Position numbers and translations under genes: made by a program | Notes under the pieces: model-generated | Databases searched by the model: none | The model's input: the letters and a program-made list of their open reading frames with translations, nothing else | Told to the model about the DNA's origin: nothing | DNA from: Bacilli bacterium | GTDB lineage: Bacteria; Bacillota_I; Bacilli_A; RFN20; CAG-288 | Length of the DNA stretch: 6,215 nucleotides | NCBI GenBank assembly: GCA_022774485.1 | Contig: JALFLX010000036.1 | Location: 1-6,215 of the forward strand | Direction: 5' to 3' | Shown here: positions 1-5,958 of the stretch, piece by piece | Position numbering within the stretch: position 1 is the first letter of the stretch | Layout of the letters: every line of letters begins with the position of its first letter

Positions 1-103
1 AGAGAGCCCGATTTTGGTTTTAGATGTCGATAAGCTCAATCCTCATTTAAATCCAGAAGACAGAAAAGAGCTGGTCTCGATGATTTATCAGGCGCTTGCT
101 TGA
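1..103 (+). CDS. C-terminal fragment, possibly a deoxynucleoside kinase
   Basis: This is the 3' end of a plus-strand gene cut by the window edge. Codons run from base 2 to a TGA at 101-103 and give 33 residues with no internal stop. The segment ILVLDVDKLNPHLNPEDRKE reads as a hydrophobic strand, then an acidic/Asp-rich turn, then a closing helix. It resembles the C-termini of bacterial deoxyadenosine/deoxyguanosine kinases (dNK family), which often end with a strand such as VxxIDxDKxDF, an N/D-x-x-D segment and a final helix. Those enzymes phosphorylate deoxynucleosides in nucleotide salvage. No P-loop or other catalytic region is visible here, so the family assignment is a resemblance only. 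The gene converges on the small membrane-protein gene; the hairpin between them has its U-tract only on the minus strand, so this gene has no clear terminator of its own. Confidence 0.45.
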   Translation, partial: ESPILVLDVDKLNPHLNPEDRKELVSMIYQALA

Positions 104-113
104 TCTTTTTTAC

Positions 114-143
114 AAAAAAATCACCCTCAATTGAGGATGATTT
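114..143 (-). terminator. Rho-independent terminator of the rarA/membrane-protein unit
   Basis: Bases 118-128 pair with 133-143 around an AATT loop, with a single C/A mismatch at 124/137. Read on the minus strand, the stem runs into seven consecutive T (complement of A 114-120). It starts about 22 bp past the stop of the minus-strand membrane-protein gene. On the plus strand the stem is followed by GATGACG, so it is mainly a minus-strand terminator. Confidence 0.8.
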
Positions 144-164
144 GATGACGAACATTTTTGAAAT

Positions 165-416
165 CTACTCTTTTTCTTGATAATCGATCTCTTCTTGAAC
201 GCTTTTGTCTTTGTCAAAATTCATGACAATGACCATGGCAATAGCAATTCCTAAGAAGACAAAACCTATGCTTGAGAGGGTGATTAACACCCAAATAAAA
301 CCGCTCCACTTGGCTAGATACAAGCCGATGCTAACAGTTTCAAGGATGAGTGCCGCCAGTCCGAAGACCCAGCAGACGATGGTGTAATTCAAATATTTTG
401 TCGGTTTCTTTTTCAT
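165..416 (-). CDS. Small two-helix membrane protein, unknown function
   Basis: I do not recognise this 83-residue protein. It starts with a basic MKKKPTK segment, followed by two hydrophobic stretches at about residues 11-34 and 38-66, joined by a very short AKWS turn, and a strongly acidic tail (DKDKSVQEEIDYQEKE). By the positive-inside rule both ends should lie in the cytoplasm with a tight outside hairpin. The start is well supported: on the minus strand AAAAAGGAG ends 9 nt before the ATG, and the ATG overlaps the rarA stop as ATGA (413-416), so translation is probably coupled to rarA. It is the last gene before the terminator at 114-143. No enzymatic motif is visible. Whether it has anything to do with RarA is unknown; the coupling may simply reflect compact packing. 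Confidence 0.75.
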   Translation of the reverse strand: MKKKPTKYLNYTIVCWVFGLAALILETVSIGLYLAKWSGFIWVLITLSSIGFVFLGIAIAMVIVMNFDKDKSVQEEIDYQEKE

Positions 417-1678
417 GATTGTTTGCTCCTTTTTCTCGCTTCTTTTACGCTGTCGACTCTCTCTTTTTCATTGGCTTTGAGGTAATCGGCAAACGCTTTT
501 TCGTATTTGCTGTCTGTGTTTGGATGATAGAACTTTGTCCCGACAAGCTCGGGAGGTAAGTATTCTAATCTTCTCCATACTTCCGGTTCGCTGTAAGTGT
601 AGGCTTCCTCTTCATCGACATTGGCTCTGGTGAGTTTGAGGTAATCTCTGACTTCAATCGGGGAGTCATCGACAAGTTCTAAAGAGTCTTGAATCGCATG
701 TGTGGTGGATTTGGATTTCGGACTTCCGGCAAGCTCCACTACTGTGAAGCCTAAGGGAATTGCAGCCTCTGGCAGCCCGACCTCTCGGGCAACTTGGCAA
801 GCGTGATAGGCTCTGTCGACTGCCTGCGGGTTTGCTAACCCGATATCTTCGTAAGCAGTGACGAGAAGTCTTCTAATAATCCCTTCTAAATCTCCGCTTT
901 TGATGAGCTTTGCAAGGTAATAAATCGCGGCGTCAATCTCAGAACCTCGGATTGATTTTTGGAAAGCAGAGACGGTGTTGTAGTGCTCGTCATCGTTTTT
1001 ATCGGAGAGGTAATTAGGCGCTGTGACAACCATCGTGACATCATCTTTGGTGATGGCGTGACTTTTTGAATAACTCAGCGCGACTGCTTCAAGCTGGTTG
1101 TATGCAAAGCGGAGGTCACCGCCGGAGATTTTTGCTAAGTAAGACAAAGCTTCTTCCTCAAATTTCCTGCTTCCATTTAACCCATCTTCTGAGATGACTG
1201 CTCTCTTTAGCCCCTCAAGAATTTCATCGCTTGTCAATCGCTCGACTTCTAAGAGCCTTGTACGGGAGCGGATCGCTGGATTTAAGGAGATGAGCGGATT
1301 TGCTGTGGTGCAGCCGATGAGATAGAAATCTCCTCTTTCTAAGTGTGGCAAGAGGATATCTTGTTTTCCTTTGTCCATACGGTGGATTTCATCGATGATG
1401 ACAATGGTCGGCTCAAAGCGAATCGCTTCTTCAAACGCCTGTTCCATCTTCGCTTTGTTGTCGACGACAGCATTTAACGAGATGCTGTGGCAGTGGAAGG
1501 ATTCTGCAAAGGCTTTGGCTAAGGTTGTTTTTCCAGTGCCAGGGGATCCATAAAAGACCATGCTCAAAAGGGAATCGCTCTCCAAGAGCTTTTCTAAGAA
1601 GCTTTTGATCTTCTTCTGACCGATGACTTGATCGAGGGTTTTGGGCCTCATTCGATATGCGAGCGGTTTTTGAATCAT
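413..1678 (-). CDS. rarA: Replication-associated recombination protein A (RarA/MgsA), AAA+ ATPase
   Basis: This 421-residue cytoplasmic AAA+ ATPase belongs to the RarA/MgsA/WRNIP1 family, which acts at stalled or gapped replication forks and is related to clamp-loader ATPases. Visible motifs are the family N-terminus PLAYRMRP (5-12), Walker A GSPGTGKT (44-51), Walker B IVIIDEIH (92-99), sensor-1 region TTANP (124-128, where many relatives have TTENP), arginine-finger region RSR (137-139), sensor-2 region GGDLR (186-190), and the C-terminal tetramerisation/MgsA_C region from SAFQKSIRGS (237-246) through EDIGLANPQA (277-286). The length equals that usual for Firmicutes RarA. The ATG at 1678 gives the expected N-terminus, but no Shine-Dalgarno lies at normal distance; the nearest, AGGAAAG, is 21 nt upstream. 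The gene is divergent from dtd and overlaps the downstream membrane-protein gene by 4 bp. Confidence 0.95.
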   Translation of the reverse strand: MIQKPLAYRMRPKTLDQVIGQKKIKSFLEKLLESDSLLSMVFYGSPGTGKTTLAKAFAESFHCHSISLNAVVDNKAKMEQAFEEAIRFEPTIVIIDEIHRMDKGKQDILLPHLERGDFYLIGCTTANPLISLNPAIRSRTRLLEVERLTSDEILEGLKRAVISEDGLNGSRKFEEEALSYLAKISGGDLRFAYNQLEAVALSYSKSHAITKDDVTMVVTAPNYLSDKNDDEHYNTVSAFQKSIRGSEIDAAIYYLAKLIKSGDLEGIIRRLLVTAYEDIGLANPQAVDRAYHACQVAREVGLPEAAIPLGFTVVELAGSPKSKSTTHAIQDSLELVDDSPIEVRDYLKLTRANVDEEEAYTYSEPEVWRRLEYLPPELVGTKFYHPNTDSKYEKAFADYLKANEKERVDSVKEARKRSKQS

Positions 1679-1727
1679 AATCGGATGAGAAAGAGAATTC
1701 TTTCCTGTTTCTGACTGATAAATATTT

Positions 1728-1733
1728 TATAAT
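1728..1733 (+). promoter_or_regulatory. Probable -10 box of the dtd promoter
   Basis: A perfect TATAAT lies 33 bp before the dtd ATG. The hexamer 17 bp upstream (CTGTTT, 1705-1710) is a poor -35 match, so the promoter may be weak or activator-dependent. Predicted transcription would begin near 1740, giving a leader of about 27 nt that contains AAGGG (1751-1755). The same AT-rich stretch (1717-1734) also offers TATTAT/TATAAA on the minus strand for divergent rarA, but I find no convincing -35 there. Confidence 0.5.
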
Positions 1734-1766
1734 AGATTGCGTGAAAAAATAAGGGTTAAGACTAAG

Positions 1767-2225
1767 ATGAGAATATTAGTGCAAGAGTGCCTTGAGGCAA
1801 AAGTAGTCGTCGAAGGAAAAACTGTCGGGGAAATCAACCGCGGTGAGGTTCTTTTTGTCGGCTTCACTTCTGGTGATGATGAAAACACCATCTCTTTTAT
1901 GATCGATAAGCTCCTCAAACTCAGAATCTTCCCGGATACTTCAGGAAAGACAAACTGCAACCTTTCTCAGGTTTCAGGGAGTGTGCTTGCGATTTCTCAG
2001 TTTACACTCTACGCAGATGTGAGACATGGAAACAGACCCTCTTTTGTCTCTGCTCTCCCCTCAAGTGAGAGTGAAAAGCTCTACGACCGCTTCAAAGCGA
2101 TGCTGCTTGAAAGAGTTCCTGATGCCCAGTTTGGCATCTTCGGTGCTGATATGAAAGTCCACCTGATCAACGATGGACCATTTACGATTCTTCTCGATTC
2201 TAAGGAGTTAATGAAACATGAGTGA
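1767..2225 (+). CDS. dtd: D-aminoacyl-tRNA deacylase (DTD)
   Basis: This 152-residue cytoplasmic enzyme hydrolyses D-aminoacyl-tRNAs (and mischarged Gly-tRNA-Ala), preventing D-residues from trapping tRNA. Both signature motifs are present: SQFTL at 77-81 and NDGPFT at 135-140, whose Gly-Pro pair (137-138) forms the chirality-selecting Gly-cisPro element. GNRPSF (88-93) is also typical. The length is close to the family norm of about 145-150. I chose the ATG at 1767 because it gives the usual MR-hydrophobic-VQ N-terminus and has AAGGG 11 nt upstream. A longer reading from the TTG at 1737 would begin before the transcription start predicted from TATAAT at 1728. Residue 7 is Glu (MRILVQE) where most DTDs I recall have Arg. 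The end overlaps mnmA by 8 bp, so the two are probably co-transcribed and translationally coupled. Confidence 0.93.
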   Translation: MRILVQECLEAKVVVEGKTVGEINRGEVLFVGFTSGDDENTISFMIDKLLKLRIFPDTSGKTNCNLSQVSGSVLAISQFTLYADVRHGNRPSFVSALPSSESEKLYDRFKAMLLERVPDAQFGIFGADMKVHLINDGPFTILLDSKELMKHE

Positions 2226-3363
2226 CAATAAAGTGATGCTCGGCCTTTCGGGCGGTGTCGATTCTGCCGTCTCTGCCTATCTGTTAAAGAAACAGGGATA
2301 TGATGTCACCTGTTGTTTTATGAGAAACTGGGATTCCATCATGAACAACGACATTCAGGGAAACCCGACTCTTGCCGGGGATAAATGCTCCCAGGAGTTT
2401 GATTATGACGATGCGGTGGAGACCGCTTTTGAATTAGACCTCCCGATCTTGAGAAAAGATTTTATCAAAGAGTATTGGGATGATGTTTTCAGCCAATTCT
2501 TGAAGACTTATGAACGAGGATTCACACCCGATCCAGATGTGTTTTGCAACAAATATATCAAGTTCGGCGCGTTCTATGACTTTGCAAAGACTATGGGCTT
2601 TGACACCATCGCCATGGGGCACTATGCCATGAGAATCGATGAAGGGGGAGAATCTCACCTTTACAAAGCCTCAGACCTCAACAAAGACCAGTCTTATTTC
2701 TTAGGACAAATCTCTTCAGAGCAGCTGAGCCACTGCATTTTCCCGCTTGCTTCTTTTACGAAGACTCAGGTCAGAGAGATCGCAGAGCGCGAGAATCTCG
2801 CTGTCGCCAAGAAGAAAGACTCTACCGGTGTCTGTTTTATCGGAGAGAGAAACTTCAAACAGTTCTTGAACAACTACTTGCCTGCCAAACCCGGAGATAT
2901 TGTCGATATCACCAATGGTCAAGTGTTAAAACAGCACGACGGCATTCTCTATTACACTGTCGGACAGCATCGAGGTTTAGATATTGGCGGCATCAAGGGA
3001 AGACCGATGAAACCTTATTTTGTTGTCGGAAAGAATCTTCAGAAGAACATCCTCTATGTCGCACAAGAGGAAGGAAATGAGTTTAGGAAGAGCTACCGCT
3101 GTCTCATCGACACGTTTAACTGGATCGGAAGCGACCGTCCAGAGGGAAGATACAAGTGCGCGTGCAAGTTCCGTTATCGTGGGAAAGACCTCCCGGTTAC
3201 ATTGACTATCCGTCCTGACGGCGAGAGCGCCTATCTCGATTATGACGGCTACGATTATGTCGCCAAGGGTCAAATTGCCTGTCTCTATCAGGGAAACAGA
3301 GTCTTAGGAAGCGGTGTGATCATCAAAACCTACGACAAGAATTTACAAGAGATTCCCTATTAG
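2218..3363 (+). CDS. mnmA: tRNA-specific 2-thiouridylase MnmA
   Basis: MnmA adenylates and thiolates U34 of tRNA-Lys, -Glu and -Gln to make the 2-thio part of the wobble modification, taking sulfur from a cysteine-desulfurase relay. The 381-residue protein shows the PP-loop GLSGGVDSAVSAYLL (9-23), the first catalytic cysteine in PDPDVFCNKYIKFG (C110), MGHYA (133-137), DQSYFLGQ (157-164), the second catalytic cysteine in STGVCFIGERNF (C206), and VGQHRGLDIGG (248-258) leading into the C-terminal beta-barrel. A segment after MRNWDS (about 41-60) is longer than in B. subtilis and resembles Mollicutes/Erysipelotrichia forms as I recall them. The ATG at 2218 has AAGGAG at 2202-2207; the nearer ATG at 2211 is in the dtd frame. 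No desulfurase gene is in the window, so the sulfur donor must be encoded elsewhere. No terminator follows, so transcripts may read into rpsU. Confidence 0.96.
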   Translation: MSDNKVMLGLSGGVDSAVSAYLLKKQGYDVTCCFMRNWDSIMNNDIQGNPTLAGDKCSQEFDYDDAVETAFELDLPILRKDFIKEYWDDVFSQFLKTYERGFTPDPDVFCNKYIKFGAFYDFAKTMGFDTIAMGHYAMRIDEGGESHLYKASDLNKDQSYFLGQISSEQLSHCIFPLASFTKTQVREIAERENLAVAKKKDSTGVCFIGERNFKQFLNNYLPAKPGDIVDITNGQVLKQHDGILYYTVGQHRGLDIGGIKGRPMKPYFVVGKNLQKNILYVAQEEGNEFRKSYRCLIDTFNWIGSDRPEGRYKCACKFRYRGKDLPVTLTIRPDGESAYLDYDGYDYVAKGQIACLYQGNRVLGSGVIIKTYDKNLQEIPY

Positions 3364-3383
3364 GAAAAATCAGTAAAAAGTGA

Positions 3384-3412
3384 TTGAAAAACATCGCTTG
3401 ACAAGGTACAAT
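3384..3412 (+). promoter_or_regulatory. Vegetative promoter of rpsU
   Basis: TTGAAA (3384-3389) and TACAAT (3407-3412) are separated by exactly 17 bp, a good housekeeping sigma-factor promoter. Transcription would start near 3419, about 25 nt before the rpsU start codon and upstream of its Shine-Dalgarno. A perfect TTGACA at 3398-3403 lies inside the spacer but has no -10 at the right distance, so it is probably not the working -35. Confidence 0.75.
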
Positions 3413-3443
3413 AAACCACGGCTAAAGAAACGAGGTGATAACA

Positions 3444-3614
3444 TTGCCGAAGACAGTTGTCAGAGATGGTGAAACATTAGACGCCGCAATGAGACGTTTC
3501 AAACGTCAGGTCAACAAGGCGGGAACCATCGCGGACTATCGCAAGCACGACTTCTTCTTGAAGAAAGGCTTGAGAAGAAAATTAAAGTCCGAAAACGCCA
3601 GAAGAAAACACTAG
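3444..3614 (+). CDS. rpsU: 30S ribosomal protein S21 (bS21)
   Basis: This 56-codon gene encodes bS21, a small basic protein of the 30S platform near the 3' end of 16S rRNA that helps initiation. The protein begins (M)PKTVVRDGETLDAAMRRF, contains the family core RRFKRQV (17-23), a central GTIADYRKHDFF segment, and a Lys/Arg-rich tail ending RRKH. The start is TTG at 3444: it gives the conserved PKTVV N-terminus and sits after GAGGTGATAACA, a strong Shine-Dalgarno. No ATG is available at that place; the in-frame ATG at 3489 would remove 15 conserved residues. It has its own promoter (3384-3412) and terminator (3625-3649), so it can be expressed alone, with added read-through from mnmA possible. 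Confidence 0.95.
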   Translation: MPKTVVRDGETLDAAMRRFKRQVNKAGTIADYRKHDFFLKKGLRRKLKSENARRKH

Positions 3615-3624
3615 GCGAAAATTG

Positions 3625-3649
3625 CTGCGGGTAAAACCGCAGTTTTTTT
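3625..3649 (+). terminator. Rho-independent terminator of rpsU
   Basis: CTGCGG (3625-3630) pairs with CCGCAG (3637-3642) around a GTAAAA loop and is followed directly by seven T (3643-3649). It lies 10 bp after the rpsU stop. It separates rpsU from sdaA, so sdaA needs its own promoter. Confidence 0.9.
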
Positions 3650-3671
3650 CATTTTCTCACCCCATTTGTTG

Positions 3672-3677
3672 TAGAAT
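3672..3677 (+). promoter_or_regulatory. Candidate -10 box of sdaA, placing the start point at the ATG
   Basis: TAGAAT lies between the rpsU terminator and sdaA and ends 6 nt before the sdaA ATG. Initiation at the usual distance would fall on or next to A3684, giving a leaderless or near-leaderless mRNA. The -35 region 16-18 bp upstream (around TTCATTTT, 3648-3655) matches TTGACA poorly, so the assignment is tentative. It is supported by the absence of any Shine-Dalgarno before sdaA. Confidence 0.4.
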
Positions 3678-3683
3678 TATCTC

Positions 3684-4898
3684 ATGAAATCGCTCAAAAA
3701 ACTCCTTCTTAGCGGACCTGGTCCTTCTTCTTCTCACACCATCGGCCCATTTCGAATCGTAAAGGATTTTTTATCGCGCATCGAATCGCTCCCGATAAAG
3801 AGAGTAGAGGTTACTCTGCTTGGCTCCTTAGCGCTGACTGGAAAAGGTCACTTCACCGATCAGATCATCTTGAAAGCTTTTGGACAAGTGCCGGTAAAAG
3901 TTCTCTTTTCAAACCGCTTAGAAGGGTTGAAGCATCCTAACACCATGGAGCTTATCGCTTATGGAGAAAAGGATGAAATTTTATTGGAAAAGACTTATCT
4001 TTCTATCGGCGGAGGCGCTTACCAAGTCCTTGGAGAGGAAGATAGACTCAAAGAAGTCTATCCGTTTTCGACATTTCACGGGCTTCTTTCGTTCATGTTA
4101 GAGAACAAAATCGATGATGTCTATCAAGTGATTGAGAAATTCGAGGATGATGATATTTTCGAATACGGAAAAGCTCTTTTGCTTCAGTCTTTTCACACCA
4201 TTCAATCTTCGCTTTTAAAAGATGATATTCTCCCTGGAGACTTAAAGCTTCACGCGGTGAGTGGCAAGATGATCGAGAAAGCGAAAGCGGCCAAAGATCC
4301 GGTTGAGAAAAGACTTCTTCTTTTAACCTCTTACGCCTATGCGACCAGCGAAGCAAACGCGAGAGGGGAGATGGTTGTCACCTCTCCGACCTGCGGTGCA
4401 GCTGGTGTTGTCCCATCCGTATTATATTATGAATACAAACACCATCACTTCTCATTAGAGAAGTTGACAAAAGCCTATTTGGTCGGTGCTTTGGTTTGTG
4501 ACTTTATCAAAGAAAACGCCGGAGTTTCCGGCGCTCTCTTAGGCTGTCAGGCAGAGATCGGCTCCGCTTCTTCTTTCGCAAGCGCATCTTTAGCTTACCT
4601 TCACTCTCTTTCTCTAGCCCAGATTGAATATGCGGCGGAGGTGGCGATGGAGCACTTCTTAGGGTTGACCTGTGATCCGGTCAACGGCTATGTGCAGATT
4701 CCCTGCATCGAGAGAAATGCTATCGCCAGCATCCACAGCTATTCCGCTTATCTCTTCTCGAAAGATATCAGCCCGTACCGCAAGAACAAGGTCTCTTTTG
4801 ACAATGTCATCCAAGCGATGAAAGAGACAGGAACGGAGCTCCCCTCTGACTTAAAAGAGACGAGCTTAGGTGGCTTAGCGAAGATTATTCACTGTTAG
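3684..4898 (+). CDS. sdaA: L-serine dehydratase, single-chain, [4Fe-4S]
   Basis: This enzyme deaminates L-serine to pyruvate and ammonia using an oxygen-sensitive [4Fe-4S] cluster, not PLP. The 404-residue chain joins both SDH domains: the beta domain at the N-terminus (GPGPSSSHTIGP, 11-22; GSLALTGKGHFTD, 47-59; SIGGGAY, 107-113) and the alpha domain from about residue 175 (SPTCGAAGVVPS, 234-245; GCQAEIGS, 287-294; MEHFLGLTCDPVNG, 322-335; PCIERNA, 340-346). Cluster ligands are predicted to be C288, C330 and C341, with the terminal residue C404 as a possible fourth ligand. It is about 50 residues shorter than E. coli SdaA (454). An in-frame TAG at 3672-3674 lies four codons upstream, which fixes the ATG at 3684, yet no Shine-Dalgarno precedes it. 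The stop overlaps that of the convergent lipoprotein gene by 4 bp. Confidence 0.95.
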   Translation: MKSLKKLLLSGPGPSSSHTIGPFRIVKDFLSRIESLPIKRVEVTLLGSLALTGKGHFTDQIILKAFGQVPVKVLFSNRLEGLKHPNTMELIAYGEKDEILLEKTYLSIGGGAYQVLGEEDRLKEVYPFSTFHGLLSFMLENKIDDVYQVIEKFEDDDIFEYGKALLLQSFHTIQSSLLKDDILPGDLKLHAVSGKMIEKAKAAKDPVEKRLLLLTSYAYATSEANARGEMVVTSPTCGAAGVVPSVLYYEYKHHHFSLEKLTKAYLVGALVCDFIKENAGVSGALLGCQAEIGSASSFASASLAYLHSLSLAQIEYAAEVAMEHFLGLTCDPVNGYVQIPCIERNAIASIHSYSAYLFSKDISPYRKNKVSFDNVIQAMKETGTELPSDLKETSLGGLAKIIHC

Positions 4899-5929
4899 AA
4901 AGAAATTAACGCATCATCGAATCCGATTGATGTGAGGAAAGAAGTGTCGACATTGAAGTCGAATATTTTATAGCTGATGACATCATTTCCGTATTTTATC
5001 GTCGCCTGCATGCCGGCATGGTTTTCATAGGCGCTCTTATAGCGAGTAAGGAATGTTTTGTATAAGGAAGAGGAGAGGAAGTTTTCTTGATAGGTGTAAT
5101 ACGCGCTGTATTCATAGGTGAAAAGCTCGCGGAACTCTGCGACTTTAAACGTGACCGGATTTGTGAGTGAGAACAAGGAGTTGAGATATGCTAAAACCGT
5201 ATTTTTCATCTCGGTTCTCAACAGTGATTTATCAGTGTATCTCACGCCTTTGTACTTCCATGTTTGGGTGTAAAGGCCCTCAGTGATGACTTGCCCAAAG
5301 AGGCTGTCGTAGGTGTTAGATCCCACTTCGTAATACTTGGAGCTGAGGCTGAAGAGACTAGCATCAGGCCTATCACCTTTGGAACCGATCGAATAAGTGG
5401 GGAGAATCTTGTTGAAGACAATGGCTTCTTGATCTTGAAAGGCATCTACTGTGGTGGTGTAAGAGGGGGCGGTCAAGCGTTTGCGGGTGTAATCGATCTT
5501 GAGCTCTGCGCGAATGGAGCTGTCAAAGGGAGACTGCATCGAGAAGACCATCTGGCGACCAAAGGGATTGAGACAGCGGAACGTGACCTGTTTTTTGCTC
5601 TGATCGATTGTGTAGCTCATGTATTCTTCCGGGTTCTTTCCCTCGTGCCAGGTGGAGGTTTCATAGTTGTTGCTCGCCTCTTCTTGCCAACGTAAACCGG
5701 TGACAAAGTCGACACTTTCAATCTCGTTTGGCTCGAGTGAATATTTGACGACAATCGTGCCATCGGAATTCGTGGTGGCTTTTAAAATCTTAATTCCTTC
5801 CATGCCAGAGAAATCGACCATACTGCTGTCCGGCTTTTCTTTCGGAACAGCGCTTAGGGAGCAGGCGGAGACTAAAACGGCGGAGAAGATGGAGAGTGCG
5901 ATGATGCTTTTTCTTTGTTTGTTTTTCAT
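4895..5929 (-). CDS. Putative lipoprotein of unknown function
   Basis: I do not recognise a family for this 344-residue protein. It has a lipoprotein signal: basic MKNKQRK, a hydrophobic stretch (about 9-20) and a lipobox VSAC with C23 as the lipidated residue, followed by a polar linker. It should be anchored outside the membrane. Residues of about 45-150 are rich in alternating hydrophobic and polar residues, suggesting a beta-sandwich, Ig-like fold; the C-terminal half is rich in Tyr, Ser and Phe. No catalytic motif is evident. I start it at 5929 because AAAGAGG lies 4 nt upstream and the signal peptide begins there; an in-frame ATG at 5968 would add 13 residues, has no Shine-Dalgarno and would read through the palindrome at 5944-5958. 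A weak promoter (TTGAAA, 16-bp gap, CCCAAT) may lie just past the tkt terminator. No terminator separates it from convergent sdaA. Confidence 0.8.
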   Translation of the reverse strand: MKNKQRKSIIALSIFSAVLVSACSLSAVPKEKPDSSMVDFSGMEGIKILKATTNSDGTIVVKYSLEPNEIESVDFVTGLRWQEEASNNYETSTWHEGKNPEEYMSYTIDQSKKQVTFRCLNPFGRQMVFSMQSPFDSSIRAELKIDYTRKRLTAPSYTTTVDAFQDQEAIVFNKILPTYSIGSKGDRPDASLFSLSSKYYEVGSNTYDSLFGQVITEGLYTQTWKYKGVRYTDKSLLRTEMKNTVLAYLNSLFSLTNPVTFKVAEFRELFTYEYSAYYTYQENFLSSSLYKTFLTRYKSAYENHAGMQATIKYGNDVISYKIFDFNVDTSFLTSIGFDDALISF

Positions 5930-5943
5930 AAGACCTCTTTTCT

Positions 5944-5958
5944 GAAACGTAGCGTTTC
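5944..5958. repeat. Perfect inverted repeat in the lipoprotein leader
   Basis: GAAACG TAG CGTTTC is a perfect 6-bp inverted repeat with a 3-nt centre, located 5 bp upstream of the lipoprotein gene's Shine-Dalgarno. It could be an operator or a small mRNA hairpin next to the ribosome-binding site. There is no direct evidence for either role, and such a short repeat could arise by chance. Confidence 0.4.

Noticed and set aside
1737..1766. Upstream TTG start extending DTD by 10 residues
   Set aside because: It would begin before the transcription start predicted from TATAAT at 1728, and the extra residues do not fit the family N-terminus.
3398..3403. Perfect TTGACA as the -35 box of rpsU
   Set aside because: The good -10 TACAAT is only 3 bp away and no -10 lies about 17 bp downstream; TTGAAA at 3384 has the correct spacing.
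3493..3507. Perfect inverted repeat GACGTTT C AAACGTC inside rpsU, sharing an ACGTTTC-like core with the palindrome at 5944-5958
   Set aside because: It encodes the conserved RRFKR core of bS21, so protein constraint is a sufficient explanation; the similarity to the other palindrome is short.
4517..4533. Perfect GC-rich inverted repeat CGCCGGA gtt TCCGGCG inside sdaA
   Set aside because: It codes for the conserved NAGVSGA segment and has no U-tract after it. It may fold in mRNA but does not support a terminator or operator call.
4913..4933. Imperfect hairpin near the sdaA stop (CATCATCG/CGATTGATG)
   Set aside because: The stem contains a bulge, lies inside the lipoprotein coding region and is not followed by a T-run on either strand, so it is not a convincing terminator.
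5264..5695. 143-codon open frame on the plus strand, antisense to the lipoprotein gene
   Set aside because: It lies wholly inside a gene with a clear signal peptide and ribosome-binding site, has no Shine-Dalgarno of its own and encodes no recognisable protein, so it is a reading-frame shadow.
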